NCBI GenBank assembly: GCA_028583405.1
Contig: CM053253.1
Span: 3,649,513-3,713,512, forward strand
Source: Pogonophryne albipinna
Taxonomy: Eukaryota > Chordata > Actinopteri > Perciformes > Artedidraconidae
DNA: 64,000 bases
Direction of reading: 5' to 3'
The translations under genes were made by a program, and so were the position numbers. Of the stretch, positions 47,597 to 59,928 are shown in pieces; the first letter of the stretch is position 1; every line of letters begins with the position of its first letter. A model generated the notes under the pieces. The model saw nothing but the letters and a program-made list of their open reading frames with translations. It was not told where the DNA came from and ran no database searches.

Positions 47597-47777
47597 ATGA
47601 CATGTTATTTGTTAGACGCTTTTATCCAAAGCGACTTGCACACATTCAATAATGTGGGCAATCCCCACAGGAGCAATGTGTCTTCAGGGACACAACGACA
47701 TGCTGACTGCAGTGGGACTCAAACTTACTACCCCCTGATTCGAAGTCCAGCACACTATTCACTGAGCCACAGCCTCC
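47597..47777 (-). mobile_element. tRNA-derived SINE with L2-type tail
   Basis: On the minus strand: head GGGAGGCTGTGGCTCAGTGA (A box), a B box close to GTTTGAGTCCC, body CAGCATGTCGTTGTGTCCC and tail GCAAGTCGCTTTGGATAAAA. Essentially full length, about 180 bp. Same family as 15695-15877 and the split copy at 52950. Confidence 0.9.
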
Positions 47778-49147
<1,370 letters not shown>

Positions 49148-49388
49148 ATGACATCATCATTGAGCATCAGCTGATCCCGCTCAGTCCAAGGTCGATACCA
49201 TGGCAACACAGCCCGTTGGCCTTTGAACTCGTTACAGCCGGGAGCCTGCGGGCACACACACACACACACACTTTGTTTTTGTCACTTTTACTTGTTATCA
49301 CATTATCGCTCTTTTCTTCTTTCCGTCTTTGTTCTTCCCTTTGTAATACTGATTCACTTAGAAAGCAAGCTTGAAGCATGTGAGGCGG

Positions 49389-49536
<148 letters not shown>

Positions 49537-49659
49537 GGGGGGATGGTTGGGTCACTGGGTTCACATGTAGAGATGTTAAGAACAGCAGGAAGTCTTCTGC
49601 TCTATAGAAAGGCATTTTGCACATGGCGTACTGAAGCATTACTGTATGTGTGTGTGTGT

Positions 49660-49885
49660 GTGTGGCCAAGCATTACTATACTTGTGGGGACCAACATTTG
49701 TTTACACAGTCACGTGTGGGGACTCACCTCCCTTATGGGGACACATTGGAGGTCCCCATGAGGGGAATCATTCATTTTAGGGTGAAGACTTGGTTAGGTT
49801 TAGGATTAGGGTAAGGGTTAGGGTTAGGCATGTGTTGGTTATGGTTAAGGTTAGGATAAGTCTCCAGGAAATGCATGTAAGTCAA

Positions 49886-49886
<1 letters not shown>
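49660..49886 (+). repeat. Dispersed repeat with telomere-like core, copy 2
   Basis: ACTTGTGGGGACCAACATTT leads to GAGGTCCCCATGAGGGGAAT, then TTAGGATTAGGGTAAGGGTT and AGGGTTAGGCATGTGTTGG, then TCTCCAGGAAATGCATGTAA and a TG array. It keeps a longer 5' part than the other two copies. Confidence 0.87.
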
Positions 49887-49949
<63 letters not shown>

Positions 49950-49953
49950 TGTG
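49887..49953. repeat. (TG)n microsatellite joined to the telomere-like repeat
   Basis: About 67 bp of TG. Confidence 0.93.
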
Positions 49954-50139
49954 GTATTAAATCATATCTTTACTGGATTTGACTGGAAACACATTTTATT
50001 AGTTTTCTTTTCAGTTGGTGAACCTGCATCTTTTTACAGTTTTGGAGCTTTTCAAGTGTCTCTCTTTTCTATAGTCTGGGAAATGTGTTCTGCTGGTGGA
50101 CTTCATGATTTTCCATCTTCTTGTATACTTCAGAAAACC

Positions 50140-50267
50140 AGGGTCTCATCAGTTCAATCCCCCCTCCTGACAACATGTTGGAGTGTCCTTGGGCATGACT
50201 TTGACCCCAAATTGCTCAACGGTATTGAGTGTGTGTAAGTCGCTTTGAATATAAGCATCAGCTAGAT
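50140..50267 (+). mobile_element. SINE 3' part, split by a hAT insertion
   Basis: A B-box-like GTTCAATCC at 50152-50160 is followed by GTGTCCTTGGGCATGACTTT, CCCCAAATTGCTCAACGG and the L2-type tail TAAGTCGCTTTGAATATAAG. The tail stops at AGCTAGAT and resumes after the hAT element at 52660 as AATGTAATGTAATG. The SINE is the older insertion. Confidence 0.78.
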
Positions 50268-50580
50268 CAGGGGTTCCCAACCTTTATTGTGCTAAGGACC
50301 GGCAGATACATTTAAAAAAATGTCGCGGACCGGTTGTCAATTTTAACTGATTTTAATATTTACTCACCACCAGCCTGAACAAATACTAAACAATATGCAT
50401 CCAAAACATATTAACAACGTTTAAAAAAGAACCAGTGTCGTTTTTTGGTTTTTCGGAAAACCAAAAAACCGACGTTATTCAGTTTTTAAACCAAAACGGG
50501 AAAACAGATAAATCAACGTTTTGGTTTTGTTTACGATTTACGGATAATCCAGTGAATGCTGGGAAAACGAGGAGAAGGCG

Positions 50581-50582
<2 letters not shown>

Positions 50583-50629
<47 letters not shown>

Positions 50630-50635
50630 TGTGTG
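50583..50635. repeat. (TG)n microsatellite
   Basis: About 53 bp inside the hAT composite. Confidence 0.9.
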
Positions 50636-51710
50636 ACACTGGCATTTGTTTTCAGAAGATATTATGATGGTGTCGTTCGTTCCGGTTCATGTCCGATAGC
50701 ATTTAGCACTACATCGAGATTAAGATTAAGCTAATTTATTTTGGGAACACCCGCATGGCTACCTATGGAGTTAGCCAGATGTGTGTAAATTACTGTTCAT
50801 GGTCATTTGAAAACAAATGCCGGTGTCGGACAGACACAAACACACCGAACACACAGAGCTGAGCAGAGTACACACACACACACACACACCAGACCCGGCG
50901 GCAGACATACATCTCTGGGCGGGCATTTGATTTACCAGGGCGGGCCCACCACGACACTTACATTTCCCGGGAAATCTGAATTGTCAACGGGGGGGGGCTG
51001 TTAGATGCTCGCGATTTGTCAACGGGGGGGGGGGAGGGAGCCGCTCGTGAATTGTTGAAAGAGAGGGGTTTTAGGTTGCCATAAGGCTGTTGACGGTCTT
51101 ATGTAGCCTATCCATTGGTTGGTTTTGTGGCATATTTGTAACGCTGTGCCAACTTGGGCAAGCACGCAGGCAAACTTGAGCGCACACAGGGTGGAGAGGT
51201 GGAGTGAGGTTGAGCGATGGAGAGAAAGGGAGAGAGAGAGAGAGATTGAGCGAGGCAGAGAGCCTGTGCAGCGGTCTGCTTGCGCACAGAGCAGGAGATT
51301 GTGAGAGAGCCGGCTTGAGAGTACATTTCTCTTCAAAATATAATTGATTGCCAGCTGACTTGCTTGCTCGTTGGTAACAGGCCTAACTGGTTTCTTCTAA
51401 TGTGCCTGCATCTGGCGCTGAGTTGCCAGATTCCTTTCGTGAACCTCTAGCAAGAGTAAACTAACTGACAGGCTGCTGTGCCGCATCTCACTCAAAAACC
51501 CACACGACTCAACCCAGCGAAAAACCAGTCTTGCGCGCAGCCTTTCATTCAGAATTTCCTAGCAAAATAAAAAAATTATATTAAACTAATACAAAAATAA
51601 ATATTAGGACAAAGCCCTACAAATAACAACAATAAACATAATAATAAAACAATAAAAATGTGGTATTCAGCCCTGATTAAAACAGCGGGCCCAAATCCTG
51701 GATGGGCGGG

Positions 51711-51712
<2 letters not shown>

Positions 51713-51799
<87 letters not shown>
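51713..51799. repeat. (CA)n microsatellite, about 87 bp
   Basis: Pure CA. It separates the G-rich interior from the 24447-related piece. Confidence 0.95.
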
Positions 51800-51802
<3 letters not shown>

Positions 51803-52354
51803 CATGCGCCTTGGAGACTGGACATCTCCTTCATAAAACTAATAAAAGGGGGAGTAATCTGGCAGTTCGATGTGTGTAGAGGTGTGTGTGGTTAACACGT
51901 AGTAGCCTGCAGTCACTCGCTGTTCTGATGAAGGTAAACACAGTGAAGGCGGTGCGTAAAAAGGCACCGCTCTCGGCGCGCTGGTGCTGCACTTCTCAGA
52001 GGCGGAGTATACGTCCCGCTGCCTCCTGATGCTGCAGCCATTTCATGAAGTGAAGAAGGTTTTCCTTCTATAAAACAGCTGCGGGCAGCAGATACCGTGA
52101 GAGTCCCGGACACGAATTCATAGATCAAGGCAGACTGGTTTACTCTCCTGTTTTGCCAATCCGGTGCTTAAACAAATAGCTCTACACCCCTGGCTGACAT
52201 GTCCTTAAAATGAAGTCTGAGTTTGAAATATATCTCAAATAATGTATGCACTGCCATTTCCCCACATCAACATAACAGTCTGCAATTAAACAGTTATCTC
52301 CTGTGCGCTCCTCTTCCTACTTGGCGCACCGGTAACTTTCTCGTGTGCACGAGA
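51803..52354. mobile_element. Internal fragment of the 24447-type element
   Basis: Shares GGACATCTCCTTCATAAAAC, TAATAAAAGGGGGAGTAATC, GTGTGTAGAGGTGTGTGTGG and CTTGGCGCACCGGTA with 24590-24975. It lacks the TACGGAGCCCC termini. A roughly 150-bp segment at about 52030-52180 is absent from the other copy. Confidence 0.82.
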
Positions 52355-52949
52355 GGCTGAGACCAGGCTGAGCCACAGCTGAGACCAGGCTGAGCCGCCG
52401 AATCCCTCGGAACATCATAAAAGCCATTTTCAACGGTTTTCTGGTGAAAGATGAACTAGCTACTGGATGAAATAATATGACTGGTATAGGTGCAAAAATG
52501 AAACACTTTTTGAAAAAAATATTATGATAAAATATTTTTATATATTTATAATTCTGCAAATATTACGATAAACTCACAGCTATTTCGCGGCCTGGCAGTA
52601 ACACCTCCGCGGCCCGGTACCCGTCCGCGGACCGGGGGTTGGGAACCCCTGAGCTAGATAATGTAATGTAATGCCACGCAGCCCTCCAACCCCCACTTCT
52701 AAAACGTTAGGGCAGCCATCATGTGGCCTGAGAGGAGAAATCCTGCAAAAAGAAAGTTTATTCAGTAATTGCTGGCTCTAATTCTCTCTCAATGTAGTTT
52801 CCGTTGTGAAAGGATTCAAATGCATAACTCCTACACACCCCTCCATCGTGCCCATATACATTAAAATAGATAGGCAGTAAAGCAAGATGGGTGATTTTGG
52901 CTGGAGTTACATTTTCATTGACACAGTGTTATCATGTCTGGGTGCAAAT

Positions 52950-53532
52950 GGAGGCGTGTGGCGCAGTGGGTAGGGCGTTGGTGTTGGGATCAGGGGGTCA
53001 CAGGTTCAAACCCCACTGCAGTCGACAGGTGTTTCTCAATCGCGAGTACACTTGCTTGGTAGCACATGTCTTCCGAGTCACTTCCTTCAGAAGCTAGGCA
53101 AGAATCCTTCCTGGCATTTGGAAAACGAAGAGTGGAACAGGCTAGCAAGTGTGCGTCATATGAGAGGCCCCGGCTTACATTTTCCGCCACAGATTTGGGT
53201 AAATTGGTCCGTGCGCAAAGCATTGTGGGGATTTTAAGGACGCGTAGTCTACCCATGTGCAGCCTCGAAATTTCCCCCAAACCAAGGATGCGGCCTCAGT
53301 GGAATTCCAAGTATGCTGGACATTGGAACGGTCCTACTGCGCCACTTGATGACGTAGCATCCTTGAAATATTGGCTTGGAAGCCAGTATCCTCGAGATTG
53401 AGAAAAGGCCAATATGTCGTTGTGTCCCTGGGACACTTCACCCCAAATTGCTCCTGTGGGGATTGCCACAGTATTGAGTATGGAAGTCGCTTTGGATAAA
53501 AGTGTCTAACATGTGTCATGTAATGTAAATGT
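52950..53532 (+). mobile_element. tRNA-derived SINE split by a MITE
   Basis: The head GAGGCGTGTGGCGCAGTGGG (A box) and GGTTCAAACCC (B box at 53003-53013) are followed by CACTGCAGTCGACA. The SINE then resumes at 53411 with TATGTCGTTGTGTCCCTGGG and the tail AAGTCGCTTTGGATAAAAGT, ending in ATGTAATG repeats. The inserted MITE occupies 53028-53410. Confidence 0.9.
53028..53410. mobile_element. 383-bp MITE with CTCAAT-type inverted ends, copy 2
   Basis: The ends GGTGTTTCTCAATCGCGAGT and ATCCTCGAGATTGAGAAAAG are inverted. Alignable along its length with copy 1 at 11995-12373 (shared TTGGTAGCACAT, GAGAGGCCCCG, GCAAAGCATTGTGGGGATTT). No convincing target duplication: flanks GACA and AATA differ. Confidence 0.85.
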
Positions 53533-53641
53533 TAAATGAACTGCATTGATGTAAGGCTTTTCCAGTCTTTATGCCTGTAAGTGCTTTTCAAACAGATTCA
53601 TTCTTAACCATATTCAGGCTCCTTTAAGGGTGAATCCTAGT

Positions 53642-53811
53642 TAGACCCTCCAGAAAAATGCGGGATAAAATCCTTGATTATGCGATTAAACGTGCGGGGT
53701 TTTTATGTGATTTTATGCGGTGAAATTGCGGGAAGTTGCGAAATATGTTAAAAATGCGAAAAGTTGTGAAATATGCGGGAAGCGGAAAAAAGGTGATTCT
53801 TCTCCCACACT

Positions 53812-53856
<45 letters not shown>

Positions 53857-54398
53857 CTCCGCCTCATTCTGTTCTCATTTACTCGTTCGTTATCTGACCA
53901 GCTTCAATCTTGTAGGCGACTCATCTCGTTTCTTGTAGCCCTCAAAAGGGATTTGGAGGTCGATGCCTCGGTGAACGTGAGTTGTTTGGCTTTCTTGTCC
54001 GCAGCAGCAGAAAGCATTTTCGAATGTTTGAATGAATCAAAGTGGGTCGTCACCGTCGATGTTCTCTTATGCTCCAACACATATTCATCGGGGTACTGCT
54101 TTGCCCGGTCTTTAGCAGAAATGTTCGTCGGTAAATGAGATGGATTAGATTTTTTCATCTTGGTGTTTTCTCTCCACACGTTCACTCTACGGCGTTGTTT
54201 AACTTCTGTGATGCGCGAGCTGATGACGTCGCGTCATCATCATCATCATCACTTCACGTCAAGGCGAGTTCACTTTTTTTTTTCTCAACTTTGTGTGGAA
54301 AAATGCGGGGATTATGCGTCCTTTTAAAAATCTGCACCATTTTGCTGATGATGCGGTAAATTATGCGATCGCAGAATCGCGTTTTTCTGGAGGGTCTA
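53642..54398 (-). mobile_element. 757-bp hAT-like element
   Basis: The ends TAGACCCTCCAGAAAAA and its inverse TTTTTCTGGAGGGTCTA match over 17 bp. Subterminal ATGCGGG/ATTATGCG motifs recur at both ends. The 8-bp flanks (ATCCTAGT and CCTGGTGA) do not match, so the duplication has decayed. A CA array (53814-53852) and a minus-strand coding remnant lie inside. Confidence 0.75.
53904..54185 (-). pseudogene. N-terminal hAT/CGGBP1-like remnant with half a zinc finger
   Basis: Reads LPTNISAKDRAKQYPDEYVL, then EHKRTSTVTTHFDSFKHSKM. The KDRAxQYPDE lead-in and the final HFDSFKH half-finger fit the BED-like N-terminus of CGGBP1-related hAT proteins. The expected C-x2-C pair between YPDE and EHKRTS is absent, consistent with a short in-frame loss of about 15 residues. 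No catalytic region follows. Assignment is from motif memory. Confidence 0.5.
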
Positions 54399-56631
54399 CC
54401 TGGTGATCAGATCTCCATTCAAATTCCCTTCCTGCTCTTCAGTGGATTTGGTGACCACCTACAGAAAGAACTTTACTTGCACTACGCATCATTATGAATC
54501 ACCTTTCTTTCGTTTGTTCTGTCCAACTCTTTCACATCATAGCTAGAATTTAACGGCAAACCCAAGATGAGTCTCTGCAGCTTAACGTCAGGTCCAGTTT
54601 CTTTAAAAGTTTCTTCTGGTTTACATTTTTGCGGCGTGTGCTGCATTCTTTAACCGCCTTAACTCCCTCCTTTATTGAAATGTCTTTCCTCTCTGCAGAG
54701 CCGGACCATGTTGTGTTTGCCGTCCCTTCTTTCTGAACGTGCTGCAGTTTTCCCCTCAGCGTGACTTTACCTCCTCGTAAATCACCTCATAAATCTCCCG
54801 CACTTAATTGTCCTTTTCACTTTGTTTCAGTTCGACAGAAGGTCAGTAAGCTGCTGCTGTTTTTTTATTTATTTCAAAGCAGCTGATCGGTGTTTGCCCG
54901 CCTTGTGCTGTTACATGATAAAGACCTCGCTGCCCCCCTGTCCCCCCCCCCCCTGTCCCCCCTCGCTGTAGCAGAATTGATGAAATTGGTAATCGTTATA
55001 GAGCGCAGCGTTCGAGCGTTTGACCTTCAGAGAGACTCGGAGAGAAGGAGGGACAGGTTTTAGTTTTTAATGAATCTAAATTCTTTATAGAGCCGTGTTT
55101 CACTGCAGGCTGTGATAACTTGTTTCACTTCATGCTGTTCTACATCAGAGAGAAGAAGTCCCTGCTTATGACCGAGTAACTTAACAGTAAATCTGCTTCT
55201 TTCATTCCAACGAACGGTCACTTTCTCATACTGTTACTCATTTTCTAGCTGTGTCAATTGAAAATCGAGTTATTCTGAGAAGTCCCGACACACTGGGTGA
55301 GACAGAGAGATTCAGAGCGTACGGCCAGGACTAGGTGCAGAACTAATTATATATCTCTACAGTTAAGCTAGTAGCTTACAGTTTTAATTAATATAAGTGT
55401 GTGTACCGGATCTACGTCCTCCTTAACATTAACTCTTTTGCATTTGTTGAGTTTGCATGTTTCATAAAAGTCAATGTGGAGTAACCGTGCATCGAGTCTC
55501 TGTTTGAATGCAACGTTGACGTATATGAAGTGAAATTGAGGTTTAAAATTGGTCAATATTGTTATAAACTCCACAGTGATCATGTTCACTAAGACAACAT
55601 TGGCTGTTTTTGTTCAAATGGTTTCAGGTAATCCTCTTTAAATGATCATGGATGCCATAACTTTCCAAAACAACACATACACGTAGCATTACTAACATAA
55701 TTCATGGTGGTCTCGTCAGGTTTACACACGTTACAGCTGATATAATAGTCATGTTGTCTTTTATAGACTGCTGTATAAAACAAGTGGTCTCATCGCCCGT
55801 TGGTTTGTTTACGACAGTTTTGAAGCCTCGTGTTTTGCATCCTACCCGTCGCCATCTTGGTTTTATTGAACTGAACTATAAACAAAGTGTGGAAATGTTG
55901 GAAAAAACAGTATAAAGTGAACACCCGATTTATTATTGTTGATCTTCTCATGGAGTCCCTGTGTAGTTCTGATCGAGATCCTTTGAACATTCACGGTTGG
56001 AATTTGACGTGTGAGGTTGAACAACTAATACAGAAACATGTTGGGAAAAATAGGATTTAAATGGAAAATGTGATAAAACCAGAAGACAAAGTGTGAATAG
56101 GATCCTGTTTTTAATGCAGAAACTGAAGTCCACCTCACTGTGATAAAGTATTTCTCCTCAGAGCTTGTAATCCATGCCCCCCTCACTTCTCCGTGGCCTT
56201 TCTTATCTGCATTTGACATTTCTCCTCCATTTCTTCCTTTTCTCCGAATGACAGGCTGTATAAATTATAGATTTTGATGAATGTTCTTTTCTACTTTGCT
56301 TCAGAAACACGAGAACTCATGTTCTTCCTGGATTTTGGGATCTAATCTGTTCCTCACACCACAAGACTTCCCTCTGCTGCTCTTTTCTCTTCACGTTGTG
56401 TTTGGTCTTTGTCGTTTCTGCTAATTTCCTAAATCTATTCCCTGGTTTATAAGACATTTGGTGGTTTTACTGTGGCTGGTATCAGTGAGTGTGCAGTTTT
56501 TGGACGCAGAGCTTATGAATAAAACAGCAGCCGTCAGACATGATCTCATGATGCCCCAACGGACACAAACACAAAGAGACAGAAAGAGAATTACACTCTG
56601 CAGAACCGTCTCCAGGAGAGGTACTGATTAG

Positions 56632-56634
<3 letters not shown>
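54399..56634. other. Gene-free segment
   Basis: Contains a C-run (about 54932-54962) and the repeat fragment near 55800-55870 mentioned at 42165. No gene, RNA or intact transposon recognised. Confidence 0.5.
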
Positions 56635-56667
<33 letters not shown>

Positions 56668-56878
56668 ATTATGTCCCCTCATGGGGACATAATGGAGGTC
56701 CCCATGAGGGGAATCATTGATTTTAGGGTGAAGACTTGGTTAGGTTTAGGGTTAGGGTTAGGGTTAGGGTAAGGGTAAGGGTTAGGGTTAGGCATGTGTT
56801 GGTTATGGTTAAGGTTAGGATAAGTCTCCAGGAAATGCATGTAAGTCAATGTAATGTCCCCTGAAGTGATGTATACAT
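56635..56878 (+). repeat. Dispersed repeat with telomere-like core, copy 3
   Basis: Starts with about 30 bp of TG. CCCCTCATGGGGACATAATG then precedes GAGGTCCCCATGAGGGGAAT, and three perfect TTAGGG units plus variants follow at 56743-56792. It ends GTCCCCTGAAGTGATGTATA and passes into a 208-bp TG array. The two CATGGGGAC/GTCCCCATG blocks make a small inverted repeat. Confidence 0.88.
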
Positions 56879-57647
<769 letters not shown>

Positions 57648-57846
57648 TTAATTTATTATGCTGATTTTGAGGTTCATATCAGTATTAGTGCATCTACTTT
57701 CTCCATGCTTTAATGTTCAAAAAGCTCTTTATTTTTCTCATACTGCCTGTGCTGCAGCACCTCTTTTCACCCTCTGTCTGAAACCAGAGCCCAGTCTGCT
57801 CTGATTGGTTAGCTGGCCGGCTCTGTTGTGATTGGTCAACCACTTA

Positions 57847-58430
57847 TGGCACATTTCCACTGCAGCGGGGTAGCCCCGTTTAAGCGTCCCTAAGCGTCCT
57901 CGCTCAGGCCCGGGCTGCCTCGCTGGCCGTCCGAGGCCGTGGCGCATTTCCATTACAGTTTAGGACCTGGGGTAGCAACGCAGTGTAGGCGGGGCGATCG
58001 GCTTTGTTGTTCCGTCGAGCTCCTGCTGGATTTTATCGTCCCCAATGAGATGTAGGAACGTCGTCACCTCCTCGGTCGACCACGGTGTGCTTTTCTTTGA
58101 CGTTGCCATTTTTGTAGCTCCTCCGTTTACAAAAATGCTGTGTATAAAAATGCTGCAAGCTTGCTTCTAGATATATATGCGACGCTAGGGATGATCTCGC
58201 GCGCGATCTTGTGACGATTCTCTCTGACCAATCAGCAGTCGAGAGTGTTGACGTCACTAGTTCAGCCCTGGCCTGATAGAACCACGATTTTATGGGGCCG
58301 GAAAAAGAGGGAAAAAGTACCCGCTAGCCGGGGCTACACTATATGGAAAGGCCACCAAAAACTGGCCTGGCCGCTTGAGGACGATTAAGGACGCTTAAAC
58401 GGGGCTACCCGCTGCAGTGGAAATGCGCCA
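57847..58430 (-). mobile_element. 584-bp Harbinger-like MITE nested in MITE copy E
   Basis: Inverted ends of about 42 bp: TGGCACATTTCCACTGCAGC at left; inverse GCTGCAGTGGAAATGCGCCA at right, continuing through CCCCGTTTAAGCGTCC. The 3-bp duplication TTA lies at 57844-57846 and 58431-58433, typical of PIF/Harbinger. A second terminus-like stretch (TGGCGCATTTCCATTACAG) occurs internally at about 57941. It retains a short minus-strand coding piece at 57960-58109. Confidence 0.88.
57960..58109 (-). pseudogene. SANT/Myb-like N-terminal peptide of a Harbinger element
   Basis: A 49-codon frame from ATG to TAA. It starts MATSKKSTPWSTEEVTTFL and continues HLIGDDKIQQELDGTTK. The pattern W-S-x-E-E-V-x-x-F-L...IGDDxIQxELDG matches the first helix region of the SANT/Myb (trihelix) domain, which PIF/Harbinger elements encode in their second ORF to guide transposase binding. 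The remaining helices are absent: after PIA the frame runs into terminus-like sequence and stops. It is thus a coding relic captured in a MITE. Whether it is ever translated is unknown. Confidence 0.62.
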
Positions 58431-58654
58431 TTAGAGATATCCCGCCCCTTAGCCGATCACGTACAATGTGTTGAAGTGCTAGCCAATAGGAGTGCGAGTG
58501 TTATATCGTGATGTCACTTTGTTATGGAAGTAAACAATTGGAGTACAATGGAGGCGTTTCAGGCTTTGCAGACCATTTACATGCACAAAGACCTACAGTA
58601 TATAAAACACTACAGGAAAGAGAAAACCCCCCAAAAGCATGATAGGGCCCCTTA

Positions 58655-59476
58655 TCCTCTGCTGAGACTTCTGTACGAATATTCTAAGTCAGATTTACCG
58701 AACTCTCTACTGTACCTGCGAAAACTGGTATTGAATCTGTAATTTTCTTTTTCACGTGATAAATGTCACCTCTGTGTTTGTGAGGTTTAACATTAGCATA
58801 ATCGACCTTCCCAAATTGCCATTTAAAGCTGCCTGTTCTGCTCTATTTGGTGAAAGATTTAGTCACAAAATGAGATGTAAGGATGTCAGATTCATGACTT
58901 TCAGCAGCGTCGGTGGTGGACGTACTAAGGGATAATATTATTGCAGCTGCCTAATGCATGTCTTTAGAGCTGCGCTGAACTGTGACAGAAACAGAGATGA
59001 GACACTTTGACATTAAGTTATTGACACTAAAGAAGGTCAATCTCACAGTCTGTGGCACACTTGATGGGAGAAATTGCCTTTTTCACAACCCATCAGTGTG
59101 AGGAAGACAGGAGGTCACTCTTTAATCCTCCTCTGTAGCTCTTCATCGAGCTCCTCTTCAATTCTCTTTTGCTTATCTGAATTGAAGGTCTGAGGGTAGA
59201 GGTCGCAAGAGAGAAGATTGATATTTTAAACACTTTTGGCATAGTAATTATAATATTATAGCTCATAATAGTTCATCTTAAGAGGGAAGAAGAAGAGGAG
59301 ACAAGGGGATGAGGAGACAAGGGGGTGAGGAGAGGAGGAATTTGAGGATGAGGAGCAGAAACAACAATGGCCGAGGAGCTTCTCACTGAAGCATGAAATG
59401 AGAATTTGAGGGTTCTTACTGGTCGAAAAAAAAAACACACACAGGCACACAGACTCATAGTGCACAACACACACAT
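58655..59476. other. Gene-free segment
   Basis: A purine-rich GAGGAG stretch near 59280-59360; otherwise nothing recognised. Confidence 0.5.
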
Positions 59477-59675
<199 letters not shown>

Positions 59676-59928
59676 ATCCATCAACACTAACCAGCAGCAG
59701 AAACTAGATGTGGGAAACAAATACCCAACAAACTTCTCCAGTGGGTGTTTTTACATCACAACTATCCATTTACAAATGAGTGTTCTTTTTCTTTGGGCCT
59801 TGCGACTCTCTCCTAAGTTTATTAACATCAGACCAGTAGTTTTTTCGTTAAACTGCTGACAGACTAACAAACTGAGCTGAATACTTGACCTCCTCGGCGG
59901 TGGTTAGAAACAGACTTTATGTTTGACT

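Larger units (their letters stand above)
50268..52651. mobile_element. 2.4-kb hAT composite element
   Basis: The ends CAGGGGTTCCCAACC (left) and GGTTGGGAACCCCTG (right) are inverted. The perfect 8-bp duplication AGCTAGAT lies at 50260-50267 and 52652-52659. Subterminal GGACCGG and CGCGGACCGGG blocks mirror. No hAT transposase is left inside. The interior carries TG and CA arrays (50583-50635, 50870-50889, 51713-51799), a G-rich segment (50889-51712) and a piece of the element family seen at 24447 (51803-52354). Confidence 0.93.
57648..58654 (-). mobile_element. TTAA-flanked MITE, copy E, split by a Harbinger-like MITE
   Basis: The left end TTAATTTATTATGCTGATTT (decayed terminus, one unit) leads to the body with CAGCACCTCTTTTCACCCTC. 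The body is interrupted at 57847-58430 and resumes with ATCCCGCCCCTTAGCCGATC, ending GCATGATAGGGCCCCTTAT. About 420 bp without the insertion. Confidence 0.84.

Noticed and set aside
53634..54406. An 8-bp target duplication for the hAT-like element at 53642
   Set aside because: The flanks ATCCTAGT and CCTGGTGA share only a shifted CCT.GT; too weak to count.
56740..56795. A chromosome end or true interstitial telomere
   Set aside because: The TTAGGG core is short, degenerate and embedded in the same dispersed frame as two other copies in the window.
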